A stretch of DNA of 64,000 nucleotides, taken from the NCBI GenBank assembly GCA_963678675.1, contig OY783192.1, forward strand, positions 7,202,001-7,266,000. Direction: 5' to 3'. The stretch comes from Xiphydria camelus (taxonomy: Eukaryota; Arthropoda; Insecta; Hymenoptera; Xiphydriidae). Below the pieces are notes generated by a model. The model was not told the origin of the DNA and ran no database searches. It was given only the letters and a program-made list of their open reading frames with translations. Position numbers and translations under genes: made by a program. Within the stretch, counting starts at the first letter, position 1; each line of letters begins with the position of its first letter. Below are positions 1 to 12,729 of this stretch, piece after piece.

Positions 1-166
1 TCGAGCGACGGAGATGTGTCCTGCGCACAATTGTGTGACAATGATAGAAATGCATAGTTATACCACTGAGTACCTAATTGATTTAATTCACTATGATGCA
101 TTTGTGAACCTGTTATGTGAAAAGTTACATTCGTCTAGAAAAAGAAATATTGTTTCTCTCTTTTAA

Positions 167-921
167 CCCTTCGTTGCTCACGTGGGGCGTAGGCTACACC
201 CCAGCCTTCTTTTTTTTGCATGCCACGCCTAGAGTTTTTTTTTCGAGATTGGTACTTTCAGTCAGGGCCGCGTCTAATGAGTGGCCATTTCGTGCCACGC
301 ACGAAGGCGCGCATGAAGGTGTACTAGTCATGGGGCGCCAAAAGGCCTCATACCTTCTCTAGAAAAGGGCGCCAAGCACGAAGGCGCCTCATCATCTAGA
401 AGCGGCCCTGCTTTCAGTACCTACCTTTCGGGAACATTTCATTAAAGAATTTGGCACCAAAAGCGCAAGACAAAACAGATTTGTTTATCCAACAGAACGC
501 TGCAAAGAGTTAAAAAGTGATTTTTAACAATCTGTAATTAATTTAAAATTTAATATTTTTCTATAAAACTTGTTCCAATTTGTTAAGTTGTCCTTCGTTA
601 ATAAAACGAGAGTATGATAACTATCCTAAGTCTATTATTTATACTATTTTTTTTATAAAAATCGGTAGGGAGATCTGTGCGTCTGAAACCCGAGACCTCA
701 TGTACCGAGATTTCGAGTTTTGTTTTCAATTAGAAAATTACGAAATTAATTTTTTTTTAATGTTGAGATCATTAGGCAATATCTCAAACTTTAAAATAAG
801 AAAAAGTATTAAAAAATTTCAATTTTTCACTAAGAAAAAACGTGAATTTTTAAGTGGGGTGTAGGGTACACCCCAGCAGGTGAGCTTTTATATTTCAAAA
901 ACCTACGTGAGTAATGAAGGG
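167..921. mobile_element. piggyBac-like non-autonomous element
   Basis: A TTAA target site lies on each side (163-166 and 922-925). The two ends are inverted copies, starting CCCTTCGTTGCTCACGT on the left and CCCTTCATTACTCACGT when the right end is read in reverse. A second inverted motif, close to GGGGTGTAG.CTACACCCCAGC, lies just inside each end. TTAA plus CCC ends is the piggyBac signature. No transposase remains in its 755 bases, so it must have moved with help from elsewhere. A hAT-like element is inserted at 263-410. Confidence 0.85.
263..410. mobile_element. hAT-like MITE nested in the piggyBac-like element
   Basis: The 148-bp segment begins CAGGGCCGCGTCTA and ends with the inverted counterpart TAGAAGCGGCCCTG. 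It is flanked by a perfect 8-bp duplication, CTTTCAGT (255-262 and 411-418). CAGGG ends and 8-bp target duplications are typical of hAT elements. The interior is made of GGCGCC-containing inverted motifs and has no coding capacity. Because it interrupts the piggyBac-like element, it arrived later. Confidence 0.88.
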
Positions 922-925
922 TTAA

Positions 926-3100
926 AGTGAATAAAAGTATTTTTTAGAATGTTTAGCATAAGGAAGAATAGTTAGAAAAAACATTTTTACTATTTAAATC
1001 AAGTTTATACGAGGGACGTTAAACGGCATTGGAAATGTAGGCTTCCGATCTGATAAGAGATGCCCCCACATAAGAGTCCGGCTGGAAAATCCATCTTATA
1101 AGAAAAGCAGTCGACAGACATTACACTTCGTATTCTAGTTCTCTCGCATGTAAGAAAGTTTCCCTCTGTTACGGGGTTCCCTTTGGGCGACTGTAAGAGA
1201 TGTGCGATAGGCGTTGAGGAATTAATACACATTACGAAACCGCAAACCGCCATCCACAATTGAAATGGGGAGGGCGGCGCTCAACTATTTGTTTGAAACC
1301 GCTAACAAACATTTCTCAGGAATTGAAGCACCGTCTAATGATAATGAGACCTATCCCAGCTGTACCGGGAACGGTGTTCCAACATCGGCCGACTAACCAA
1401 CTTTCCACGAGACTTCGTAACAATTATGGTGAATGTCCTACGAACGTTGATGTTTTCATGATAGAACGCATCCGCTTTTAAAATTTAACCAGTCTTTTAT
1501 GCTGATTTCAAATGGTATATACGATACCGTTTAACCGAACTTCAGACGTGAGCCGATGTTGAGCAGATGGCCGTTAATCGATGAGAAATAGGTAAATTCT
1601 GTTTGGACTTGTTAAAAATTGTTTGAATTTTAAGAATCGAAAGAACTTGACTTTTCAGTAATACTTGAATACTTATATTATGTCATGATATTCATTTTCT
1701 TGATTAAAATTCAAAACAAAAGGACATTATACACGTGAAAATTAATTATTTTGTATGAGATTTTAGATACAAATGTAGTTGATAATTTTCAAACGAAACT
1801 TTTAACCGTGTAGTTTAGACTTGGACATTTGGTAAGTACCAACGTTTAGAAAATTAAAAGATAGGTACTGGAATTTGGCTGTATTCTGCTATGAACTTAT
1901 GTATATAAAGAAACATTACTTCTGTACACGTCGAGATCGATCGAGCACTTTGATTAACGACTACGTACTCACCTACCGAGAATCGTGTATGTGTAGGAAC
2001 GGACTAAAGAAAGAGCACCCCCTGCTGACTTACCTGAAAACAAAGAAGCAGAGTTATTAATGGTATTGCTCTGTAAGAAATATCTCTCTATTTCTCAGAT
2101 ACCTAATAATAGAGGGGGAATTCAATATCAAAGGTAAGCACTACGAAGATAATAACGAAGATTGGTGAATATAATAGCCGTACTAGCAAAATGACGGGCT
2201 CTTCTACGGGGCACTTATTATATTTTTCTTTCTATACATAGGTATAGATAAATTATACGTACTGTCCATTATGCGCGAATCTAGATTGAATATAAAAGTA
2301 GAAAATACCAACGAAATTGTGGTACGCGTGTGTAATAGAGACACACCGGACGATATCAGTAGTCGATGGATCACGGAGGTTCGGCGCAGGTAGTAGGATC
2401 GATGATCGATACATCAGCGAGCCTTGTCAGCTTTTAATCATTCCCCTGCTCCTTTTTATAACCAATGATAGGTGTAGGATGCTTCCGCGCCTCACTCTAT
2501 ACTAACGAATCGTCAAAGCTATACAGGGTGTCACGGCTAAGAAGTTCGGAATTGGAGAAGCTTCGTTTTACGTTTAACCACCAATAGCACTGTTATCAGT
2601 ATCGTCCTCCGATTGACTGTCATGCCATTTGTCGGTGGACGTAGAATGATGGTTTTCCTACTCCGAACTCCTTAGTCATGACAGACTGTGTAGACATGTG
2701 CGAGTATCGTACACCGGCATTCGAAATATGAACGGCAGTCTCTCCACTCGATTGAACTCGACATATAATTCAAGGGAAAGGGGTTAATCGTAAAAAGGAG
2801 CAATAGTATTGACAGCGATAATATTTCTTTTAGTAATAACATTTCATCTATAGTGATCCGCCGAACTGACCAAAGTTCGGCTGTTAATTAGGTATATTTT
2901 AAGGTAATTATTAAAATAAATTTATTTCTTAATTCTTTCATGTCTGTTGTTACTGTTTCTCCTTGTTTTAGTTGATCCCCTCCTCACCTACCTACAGTCT
3001 CGTAACATATAAAGTTCGCGAGTATCGATTGCCGCTTCACGTATAGCTATAGGTACACATTTATCCAAGTACCTAAAGGATAATGCAACTTACACGGGTA
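926..3100. other. Anonymous AT-rich stretch, no gene seen
   Basis: I see no exon or complete element. The only transposon-like mark is a lone TACAGGGTGTCACGGC at about 2521, which resembles the left end of a TA-flanked CAGGGTG element, but no matching right end follows. A short perfect hairpin with GCCGAACT arms is at about 2861-2882. Open frames at 1005-1481 are not recognisable. Confidence 0.5.
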
Positions 3101-4972
3101 CTTTAACACGCTTAGAAAAATCTCGCAGGTGTATCTGGTTTTTAACCAGAATCGCGCCGTCTCCAGCGAGCGAGACTCGCGTTCCAAAGATGCTCCGAGA
3201 TATTCCAAGAAGCATTTCATCTCATTACGGCATATGGTATAGACGGAAATAGGCGGAGATATTTGGGCAACCTGGTACGCCGGGGTGAAACACCCCGGTA
3301 GCGAGGAGGGTGGTTAAAGGATAGATGGAACAGCAGATAGAAAGGCATCGGTGAGTGATAGTGGAGGTTCGTAACGCGGACAGCACGATCAGTCTTCCAT
3401 TATACTCGGCCCGACTAGCCTTTATTATCCTCGATCCGCTCGAAAACGCGGGCTGAGGCCTCCTTCCCACCTTCTAACCCCGTATGCCCTCGCCACGCTC
3501 AATTTTTAGGCAGGGCCGGGTTCACAGCGCCGATGAGAAGACCTTTATAGATTTCTCATTGTATTCCGATACCTGAGAACTCGTTACACCTATAAGCGAT
3601 GCAGAGGCAACGGCGAAGAAACGTTTCTTTTATTTTCTGGAATCAACGCGATATAACGAACGGATTCACACGCTCTCTGTTGTTTCGTGAGATAAAGAGA
3701 GTGACGTAACTCTTACGTTGATGCCAGAGTTCCTGTAGGGTCGACCACTGCGCACTGATTAGGGATAACTTTCGCGCCCGAATGAGTAGGTACCGCAGAG
3801 TGTATCGCAGCTATGTATGTGTATATGCGTCGCACGGCATACGCAGTTGCGAATAAACGAGTACGATTGACGGGGATAGAAATATCGAGAGCGAAAAACG
3901 GCGAACATGGGGTGGCGCGCGCGCGCAGTATTTCTATTCGTGATGCGAATGCCGAGCGGGGGAGGACGAAGGGAGGCACAGGTGCGCCAGAGACATCTGT
4001 CATTTCTCTCCACGAGAAAATATCCACTTTCGAACGAAGCTTCATCGAAGCTCGGGCTTTCCACGCGGCTTCGCCCCTCCCTGCTTCGCGATATTTTGAA
4101 GATTGGTCGTTGAAGAAGTTCATGCTGCGATTTCAATCCGTTGCGTTGTAAACAGGAAAATTCTCCCGTCGGGATACGTGTGTCGTATAAAAGTATACAA
4201 CGATCGAGGCTTGTCGCGAAACTCGATGGATATACACGCGAAATCTTGAACGATCAACCCCATTGACAGAGGATGAGCAACGAGATGTTGGGTACGTTTC
4301 GAAGAGCATTTACGTGTTTTCCGAGGGTTTTTATTCAGAGCTTAAGAACTCACGAAACGTAAAACGTTGGTGTTTCTGGATTTCGCATTTATTACCTAAA
4401 CTTTTAGGATAACCAGTCGAAAATCTTTGATGCACCATAACGTTCTCATGCTGTGCTCCACTTTTCCGATGGCGTTAATGGTCGTCATCGACGCCTCGCT
4501 CTGAAATTGTCACGGAAGAAAGAACAGGAGTCGGGGGCGGGCGGTCCGGGGGCAAGGCCGGAAGGAGAACTTGTCGCGACAGTAGCTGAGTGCGTGCGTT
4601 CCCAACTTAAGTGAGATAAAACTATCGCGACGGTACGAGGGCCGGAGGTGCGGGAAATTTCGAAGCGCGAGCGAATGTCGGAGGGACGGCGCGGGCAGGG
4701 TCGCCGCGGGGTGATCCAAATAAGTTCGGCGTTGGACTTTGGACGCTGTGGGCTGTTGGAAGGCGATAGCGGGAAGGCCTCTCTCTGCAAAGCGAGATAA
4801 ATCGGAAACCCGGAGCGACCAGATAAAAGTCACTAACAAGTAACAAAGGTTTCGGAAGAAGAAGAAAAAGAGGAAGACTAGTGGGATGGAGGGCGAAGGG
4901 GCGGGGAGAAGAGGGACGACAGAAGACTACATATCGGTTCTCCTCGTTCTTTCGGCGTGTGTGTATTTCGAG

Positions 4973-5032
<60 letters not shown>

Positions 5033-6663
5033 TCTTCCTCTTTTCCCTCTCGCTCCTCTGTTCCCATTCATCCTTTGTGTCTTTCTCTCTCTCTCTCTTC
5101 CGAAATACGGTTCGCTAGAGCCACTCACTCCACCACCACCCCTATAACCCATCCCCACCCACCGACTCTGTCCTGGACTTCAATTGTTTCGTGCCGACGT
5201 CCACTCATCCAAGGTTACTCGATCGGCCACTGTCCAGAGCTATTGCTCTTCGGTCGACGCTACTAGTTTCTCCTTTTTCGGCGACGAGCGTCGGAAATGA
5301 AGACCGAGCCGGGTACCGGGCGACTCGTAAACGAAATTTTATTAACTTTGTCGTTCCTCCTTCTCAGTTTCCCATATATCTGCATCCATTTCCTGCGAGC
5401 GCGCTCCGCGTAACGTGAACCCGCGCGGATGATCCGCGGGAATTTGTAGATTTGCATCGACGTGTCGAGAAAGCGTTATCGAATATACAACGTTTCATGA
5501 TAAACAATAATTTCTTCGCGAGAGTCTATGAAATTAGATTATTGGAACGAAAGAAACGAGTTTACGTAAAGAGATTAGGTAAAATCGGCGAATAAAACGC
5601 GTTCCGAATTTCTCTCCTCGCTCCGCCAGACTCTTTATATCCTCCGTAATAATCGGCAGCTCATTCCAATTCCGCAAACTTCCCTTTGTCTCGAGAAAAG
5701 ACACCGCTTCATCTGCAATTCATTTTCCAAACGAATTTACAGCGACGCGTAAGGGGAGGTAGAGTGTGGGCGGGCGGGAGAGGCGCGGGGGAAGGGAGCA
5801 AACTTTCGGCGAGCCATTTGTTATGCGTGAGTAGCACGGGCGACCGAACTAAAATTGCCGAGGTGGAGGAATTGCGCGGAGGCGTGAGAGGGCCGAGGGA
5901 AAAGTAAACTTCGGGGGAAACTCGCTCGTCTTCGCTCGAGAGAAAAAGCAGAAAGTTTTATTTCGCTCACGGAGAATTTCGTTCCAACGATTAGGTACCT
6001 ATACCGCGACTAAAACCGCCGCGCGTCTTGCGGATATCGGCGCGAGGACGAAACTACCGCGGAAGGATAATTCGGATGCTCTCTACACGAAGACTGCAAC
6101 CGAGGCGGTGGATCGCGAGTTTCCTCGATATACGAACTAATTGAATCGTTTCGTCCGTCAATTTGATCGACGATAAATGAAATATGCGCGCGCGCGCGCA
6201 CACCCCGTTCAGCACCCCTTTACTCCCTCTTTATAGTCGCTCGTTCAATTATCGCCTTCGGTGCGCGGATGTACCCACGTTCTGAAAAATTTCGATTCAT
6301 CCCGTTCGTAAATCCGGAAAGCATCCGCGTGCTTGCCTCGGACGAGGCAGACGCCGCGTGGTCGTGTCAATTTGCATCAGTTTGCCGGCATTTAGGTCGA
6401 TGATCGATCACGCGCAAAATGGGCGGGATCGCAAATTTCTCTTCGTTGTGCGTCGTTTCGTTTGGCCGGTTGGCATCAGGCTAGCATAGAATCATTCTAC
6501 TTAAAGAAAAAGAAAAAAGCATCGTTTCGTTGACGTACATTGATAAAGATTAAATAACAAAAGAACAATTTGAACTAAATATTTTACTTTACGGAACGTC
6601 GAGTAAAGGAAACGCTAAGGTAAAGGGAACGAACTTCTTTGTACCTCTTTAAACTGAAGTATA
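3101..6663. other. Anonymous GC- and CpG-rich stretch
   Basis: Several overlapping open frames occur on both strands (for example 3713-4151, 4485-5158 and 5686-5907). Their translations are rich in Arg, Pro and Ser, lack recognisable domains and overlap each other, as expected of GC-rich non-coding DNA with few stops. A CT microsatellite is inside at 4979-5028. A host promoter or untranslated exon cannot be excluded. Confidence 0.45.
4979..5028. repeat. (TC)n microsatellite
   Basis: About 25 uninterrupted TC units, followed by interrupted pyrimidine-rich sequence to about 5100. The apparent Ser-Leu or Arg-Glu open frames across it are artefacts of the repeat. Confidence 0.95.
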
Positions 6664-7787
6664 TGGGGCATTCTCTGTCAAGACAGCCACCTTTTTCATG
6701 AGGTCTCAAAAAAATCTGATTTTTATTTACAGTCATACTTGATGAAAAAACATTACTTCAATTTTTTTAGATTTTTTTCACGCGCCGTTAATGGTGTACA
6801 TCGATTTGAAAAATAAATTTTAACTTTAAAGTTTCAAGTGTACTATTAATCTCATAAACAACTTTGTATACATGAACATTTTTTTTTCTCAATTTAAAAA
6901 AAAAAAAATATAAAAATATTTGTGACATTAAAAGGCATTTTCTTACAAGAAAGTGAAAAAAACACCAGAAAATATTTATTTCGCCAATGCGACAGTCTCG
7001 ATTTTTCTTAAAAAAATTCAGTACATTTGAAATCAATAAAAACTGTATAGAAAATAATTTGGTAGTGGGAGGGCCATTTCTTCATGAAGAAAAAAAATAC
7101 TTTTTCAGTTTTTTGTCTAACAAAATTTTTTTTTATCAGAAAATGTTCTTTATCCTTCTATGCACCTATGCATAGAAACATAAAGAACATTTTCGGATCT
7201 TTGAAAACATTTTTAAGAGAAAAAACTTAAAAAGAATTTGTTTAAAAATCAGAAAATTTTCTTTATCCTTCTATGCACAGATGCATAGAAAGATACACAA
7301 CATTGTCTGATTAAAAAACATTTTAAGAGAAAAAACTTAAAAAGAATTTTTTTCTTCCTGAAGAAATGGCCCTTCCACCACCAAATTTTTTCTGCACAAT
7401 TTTTATTGATTTCAAATGTACTGAATTTTTTGAAGAAAAATTGAGACTGTCGCATTGGCGAAATAAATATTGTCTGGTGTTTTTTTCACTTTTTTTGTAA
7501 GAAAATGCCTTTTAATGTCACTTGAAAATTTTTGTATATTTTTTTTGAAAAGTTGAGAGAAAAACAAAAATTTTCATGTATACAAAGTTGTTTATGAGAT
7601 TAATAGTATACTTGAAACTTTAAAGTTAAAATTTATTTTTCAAATTGATGTATACCATTAACGGCGCCTGAAAAAAATCTAAAAAATTTAGGTAATGCTT
7701 TTTCATCAAGTATGACTATGTAAATAAAAATCAGATTTTGTTGAGGCCCTCATGAAAAAGGTGGCTGTCTTGACAGAGAATGCCCCA
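6664..7787. mobile_element. 1.1-kb foldback element
   Basis: The left end TGGGGCATTCTCTGTCAAGA is mirrored at the right end, with TA on both sides (6662-6663 and 7788-7789). The inverted arms run roughly 6664-7140 and 7320-7787 and differ by scattered substitutions and indels. The central part holds two diverged copies of a motif containing TATCCTTCTATGCAC next to ATGCATAGAAA. There is no plausible coding sequence. The TA duplication suggests a Tc1/mariner-type mover, but the family is not identified. Confidence 0.8.
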
Positions 7788-9300
7788 TATATGCTTATAC
7801 AGGATGCGTTATCTGAGATCCAGAATTAGTGTGAAATAAGCTACTAATAACGAATTACCACATTATCTCTTCCCTTTGCATATATCTCTCTCTATGGGGC
7901 AATGACCTTTGGCCTACCTCGATCGAGTACCGACAGCTGACGGTTGGTTGGTCGACTGGTCACTTTAAGCCATACATTAATCTTAGATCTTAAGCGACTC
8001 ACCCTCTATAGAACGAAGAGAACGCAAATCCGTCGTGACCCAGATAGCGAAAAAGAAATGTTCAAACGAATGCATGGCAGTGCCTAAACTCACTTCGCGT
8101 CTCCTTTCGCATTCATCGAATTATTCAAATTTCATTTTCATTTTCCCTTTCGCCTTTAGCGCCCGGCCGAGCACGGCGGCTGTTCCGACTAGGAGGAAAG
8201 TGAGAGGGTGAAAAGGATAAGAAGAATTATACTCCGTTAAGTAAATGTCGCTTCTTCGTTACAGCCTGGTGTTATCTTTTCACCTTTAAAAAGGGGGCGG
8301 TCCGGATGAGCCTCGCCGTTTTTCGCGCGAGAATTTTACTCTTCACTTCTCGGCGTATCCCTCTTTTCAACTTTCCCGGTATATCCGACGTGATATCTAT
8401 TTTTCCATATCGTCCGGCGAAAGAGAATTATTTTCTTTTCGAGAAAAAATCTTTCAGTCGGATTTGGTTATTTTACATGGCGTTCCACTCTCAGGATAGT
8501 AATCCCTTTTATTTCTGTTATTTGTCATTCCACGAACAGATGTTTCGAATGAAAGTTGTTTAGTATCGAGTAAGATATAACGCATGCAACAATTTCTTAC
8601 CAACATGCATTATTTACAAATCGTGAAAGTTATCTTAACTGTTTTACATGGAATTTGATATTTTCATTCAGATAAAAATTGTAGAGCTTATCGAGACTAA
8701 TGAAAGACATAAGATGAAATACCCATCCGTTGAACTGTTTTTGACATATTTCCGCTCAACATATGGACACTACATCTTATAAATTTTTTATTTGTTTCGA
8801 TAAATCCTATCTTTTAAAAACTTTGCCTCCATTTTCCAACTTTGTATCTCTTCAAACAAGCGACATCCCCATGTTGCTACGCGAATTTCAATCACCCTGT
8901 ATAATGCACGTTCACTCGACCAATTCGGAGGTACCGTGCATCAGGTATGCGCGCTAGCGATTCATCGATACTCAGCGAAGTGCGACGACAAGCGAGCACG
9001 CCGGGAGGTCGCGGAAAGTTGACGGATCAGCAAAGCGCGTGCGGGGATAATATCAACTTATCTCTGGTCCGTACATATATAGACGGCTGGCGCTCGTCGC
9101 GTCGACTGCGCGCGGGCTATAGATACTCGTATCTTCCTGTCGTCTCGCCCGCGCGTATTGGTACCGCCGCGCGGCCTTGATTGAAAAGTGGATGACGCGG
9201 AATAAGGAGTTTCAAGCGGCGGGGTCCAAGGGAAACGTCTCTTACCCCGCGGCTCTTCAATTTCTCAGAAATGCGAAATTTATTTCGTTCCCCTGGGGTG

Positions 9301-9302
<2 letters not shown>
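7788..9302. other. Anonymous stretch with a solitary element end
   Basis: No gene is recognised. CACCCTGTA at about 8893-8901 looks like the right end of a CAGGGTG-type element. Its partner is not clear: TACAGGATG at about 7799 starts similarly but then diverges. DNA from about 8940 to 9300 is GC-rich with short open frames of no recognisable content. Confidence 0.4.
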
Positions 9303-9967
<665 letters not shown>

Positions 9968-9971
<4 letters not shown>

Positions 9972-11081
9972 CCTCTGCCAAAACGTTATTGCAACTGCCG
10001 GCCGAATATACCTATCTCGGAACGCTGTAGACTACAACGAAGACGACGACGATGACGACGCCAAAGACGACGGTATATAAAGAGGCCGCTTGTGTGTACG
10101 CCTACTATAGTATTCGAAACGAGGCAAAATTCATATACTCTCTCTCTTAGGTAGATTCCGCGAGCGGGAAACTCCCGTCATCTTTCGATCGGTCCTATCG
10201 AGAGAGGAAGTGAATATTTTCACGGTCATGATTTGATTCTTCCCGCTTTGCACTCGCTTTTTAAACTTTCTCAGCTTCGCTGAGGGGAACTGAAGTAACC
10301 TGTAGGGGGTTCAATCGATGTATTACGGTCACCGGGCAACGGAAGCTGCGAAAGGAAGCTGCGGGAAGAAGCAGCCTGGGTCGTGCAGTAGCCGGGGGTT
10401 GTGAATGAAGAGTAACGCGTGGTTCGTTGAGTGCGTATCTTAAGAACTCCACGAGGCAAGGTGAGTCTCCCTGGAAGACGATGGGGTCGGGTCACGTAGG
10501 TTGTTTATGCGGTGAACCACTCACGCGGCACTTCTTGAATTAACCTTCGTGTGTCCGAAACGGGGACCCTGCATCGTGAAATAACAGAACTACTCCTTCC
10601 GTAATTCTCGAGCTTGAGTAATGAATCGCGCAAGCCCTTCGAGAGAAGCTGCCTCGTATCTGGCGCCCAGATGAAACCTGATTTTTAGATTGAATTAAAA
10701 ACTACGAGTTCAATGTCGAACCGATCATGGAGAAAGGTGGTTCCGAAAAAACGCGTTCGTATCTCTTAACCCTCGAATGGTAAGATATTAGTATTAAATA
10801 GTTACTGTTTGATACAATTCAATAAATGTTGTCATGGAGAGTACATTTCCTCAGACTAATTATTTTCTACATTATTTGAAAACTACTTCGTTTGAGAAAA
10901 CTCTCGTTTAATTTAAAACCTAAAATATTCGCATCGAGTAATTATTGGTTAATTTAAATCGATAAATGATGTCATAGAATCTGTACTTATAACTCGTTAC
11001 ATTTTTTATGGGTTGTCTTAAGTAATAATCACTTCGGTCAAATAAAGCAGAAGAAGCAAATATTTTATTTCATCCCAGGAT
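9968..11081. other. Anonymous stretch
   Basis: Apart from the possible TATA box, I see no gene or complete repeat. Two diverged direct copies of a motif near ATAAATG.TGTCAT occur at about 10822 and 10962. Short open frames at 10261-10495 have no recognisable content. Confidence 0.4.
10074..10105 (+). promoter_or_regulatory. Possible TATA-box core promoter after the GA tract
   Basis: TATATAAAG begins at 10074, about 105 bases after the end of the GA tract. A GA tract followed by a TATA box is a plausible insect promoter layout. I see no strong initiator at the right distance and no downstream exon, so this is only a suggestion. Confidence 0.18.
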
Positions 11082-11223
11082 ATGTGGTCGCTTCGGCACG
11101 ACACGATGACAAAAAGTTGCGTGGTGATTCCACTGAATCGACGCGACACGACTAGTTCTGCATCTCTTCGTTCGAAATATACGTCAGTAATAATATATTC
11201 GTTGTCGAAAGAAGTACTATACT

Positions 11224-11440
11224 TGTTTCGGCACGACTCGACTCGACGAAAATCTGGCCGGCCAGAAATGTGTCGTGTCGTGTCGCATCGTGTCAGTCGA
11301 GTCGAGTCGAGTCGTGTCGTGTGTCGTGTCGTGTCGTGTGTCGTGTCGTGTCGTGTCAAGCCTAGTGGTGTCCTACGCCATTTATATACATTGAAAATCA
11401 TATGATCAGAAACGCGTCGTGTCGAGTCGAGTCGTGTTGA
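11224..11440. repeat. GTGTC/GAGTC pentamer array
   Basis: Tandem GTGTC and GAGTC pentamers, with occasional slips, occupy about 11270-11356. Further GAGTCGAGTC pieces lie at 11226-11245 and 11417-11433, in the opposite sense on the left side. Open frames of alternating Arg, Val, Ser and Thr here come from the repeat. Confidence 0.85.
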
Positions 11441-11472
11441 TTGTAGTGGATTTCAGGCTTTAGTCGCATCTA

Positions 11473-12155
11473 TTTAAAGTAGTATGGTCACTCTCCAAAG
11501 TGATCGTTGAGTGTCCGCAGAAAAAGTCATCAAAAAACTATGATTTATAATTGAAAATTCTCTTTGTGAATTACAAAATTTATGACTATAAGAATTAGTC
11601 GATTATTTTGATTATTTTTCACTTATTATTCAAATAATGTGCCTCCTTTGACTAGCGTCTTTTTATGTGTGGCAATGCATATTATCAATGGGCTCGTGGC
11701 CCAGTAGAGAAAACCACGATACACTCAAACGTTTGAGTGTATCGTGGGGAAAACGAGATCTGAAATGCACGCTTGAACCCACTCCACTGACGCGACGTTG
11801 CCGCATCTACTCGACGCGCTATTTCCGAACACCGAGAAGCAGAAATTAGTTATAACTAAAGTATCAAACGGTCAATAATATTCATCAATGGGTGTAAATT
11901 TTTGTTTTTTTTCCCCGTTTTTTGGTATATTTTTTATATTTTAATCTTGGATTTTACATACAAACCCCAAGAGATATGTGTCTTGCCCATAAGACTATGG
12001 GTTATTTTCTACTCGGTAATTAATTTTTATCAGACATACTAAACGGTCAATCTACCCCAAATTGCACCAGGAGGTTTCTATTGATATTAGCTTGCATACA
12101 TAATTATTTCATATTTAAATCTTGGAAATCGATTCATGACCATACTACTTTAAAT
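11473..12155. mobile_element. Possible TIR element with an 18-bp terminal motif
   Basis: TTTAAAGTAGTATGGTCA at about 11473 recurs inverted at about 12137-12154. The interval of about 680 bases has no coding sequence. It contains a perfect 34-bp palindrome at 11714-11747 and several near repeats of AAACGGTCAAT. No convincing target duplication is visible, so the boundaries are approximate. Confidence 0.4.
11714..11747. repeat. Perfect 34-bp palindrome
   Basis: The half-site CCACGATACACTCAAAC is followed immediately by its exact reverse complement with no spacer. It lies inside the possible 11473-12155 element. Confidence 0.9.
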
Positions 12156-12450
12156 ACGCGCACTCTCTCTAGTACTGAGGGGCGCCCGCATTTACTGATT
12201 GAAAAGTGTGTTCAGTGTTCTTAACTACGGCGAGGTTAAATACAATAAACTTCGGCGCGATATGGTTGTTTCAGTATAAAATACGATAGAAATAAATATA
12301 TTAGAAGTAATAAATTTAAAAACGGATTAAATGAATATTTATATTAAAACAACCACATCGTGAGATTCGCGGTATTCAACCTCACCATAACTCATTATAC
12401 CAAATCTCTGTATCAGTCCAGCTTACTTCTCGCTTTAATGATATAATATA

Positions 12451-12610
12451 TTTTTTGTCACTCAGTGTCAAATACTCGGTTTCATGGGCGTCCTCGACGC
12501 ATGTGAAATCATCTTTCACACACCAATTCGTGAAAAGTTGCGCGGTGCGTGAAATAACCTGCGCAGTGCGTGAAATCGTCAATCTCGTGTTTGACACTTA
12601 GTGACAAAAA
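12451..12610. mobile_element. Small inverted-repeat element (MITE)
   Basis: TTTTTTGTCACTCAGTGTCA on the left is matched inverted on the right as TGACACTTAGTGACAAAAAA. The interior repeats GTGCGTGAAAT twice. The target duplication is not clear because the flanks are AT-rich. Confidence 0.6.
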
Positions 12611-12616
12611 ATAGAA

Positions 12617-12729
12617 TTCGTTATTCGGTTGTTTCGCGCCGTTCTAACGAGTGTGATTGCCGTACTCGCTTCGCTCGTGCGGCAAACTTCACTCTCGTTA
12701 GAAACAGCGCTTCACGCCCTAATAACGAA
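12617..12729. repeat. 113-bp two-tier hairpin, copy A
   Basis: The outer arms are TTCGTTATT and AATAACGAA. The inner arms TAACGAG and CTCGTTA enclose a core with GTGTGATTGC, then TCGCTTCGCTCG, then GCAAACTTCAC. The same core and arm layout occurs at 48400-48510 and 60701-60811, where the outer arms differ in sequence. No coding capacity. Confidence 0.7.

Noticed and set aside
1005..1481. Divergent open frames with scattered Cys residues that might be a retroelement tail
   Set aside because: Only a short CKRC-like piece was suggestive; no reverse transcriptase or endonuclease motif supports it.
3713..4151. Open frames of 112-136 codons on both strands
   Set aside because: They overlap each other, have no recognisable domain and follow the scarcity of stop codons in GC-rich DNA.
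4622..5266. Overlapping open frames over the CT tract
   Set aside because: Low-complexity Ser-Leu or Arg-Glu translations from the microsatellite and GC-rich flanks, with no domain.
7798..8901. Possible 1.1-kb element between TACAGGATG and CACCCTGTA
   Set aside because: The two ends diverge after the first few bases, so they are not a convincing inverted pair.
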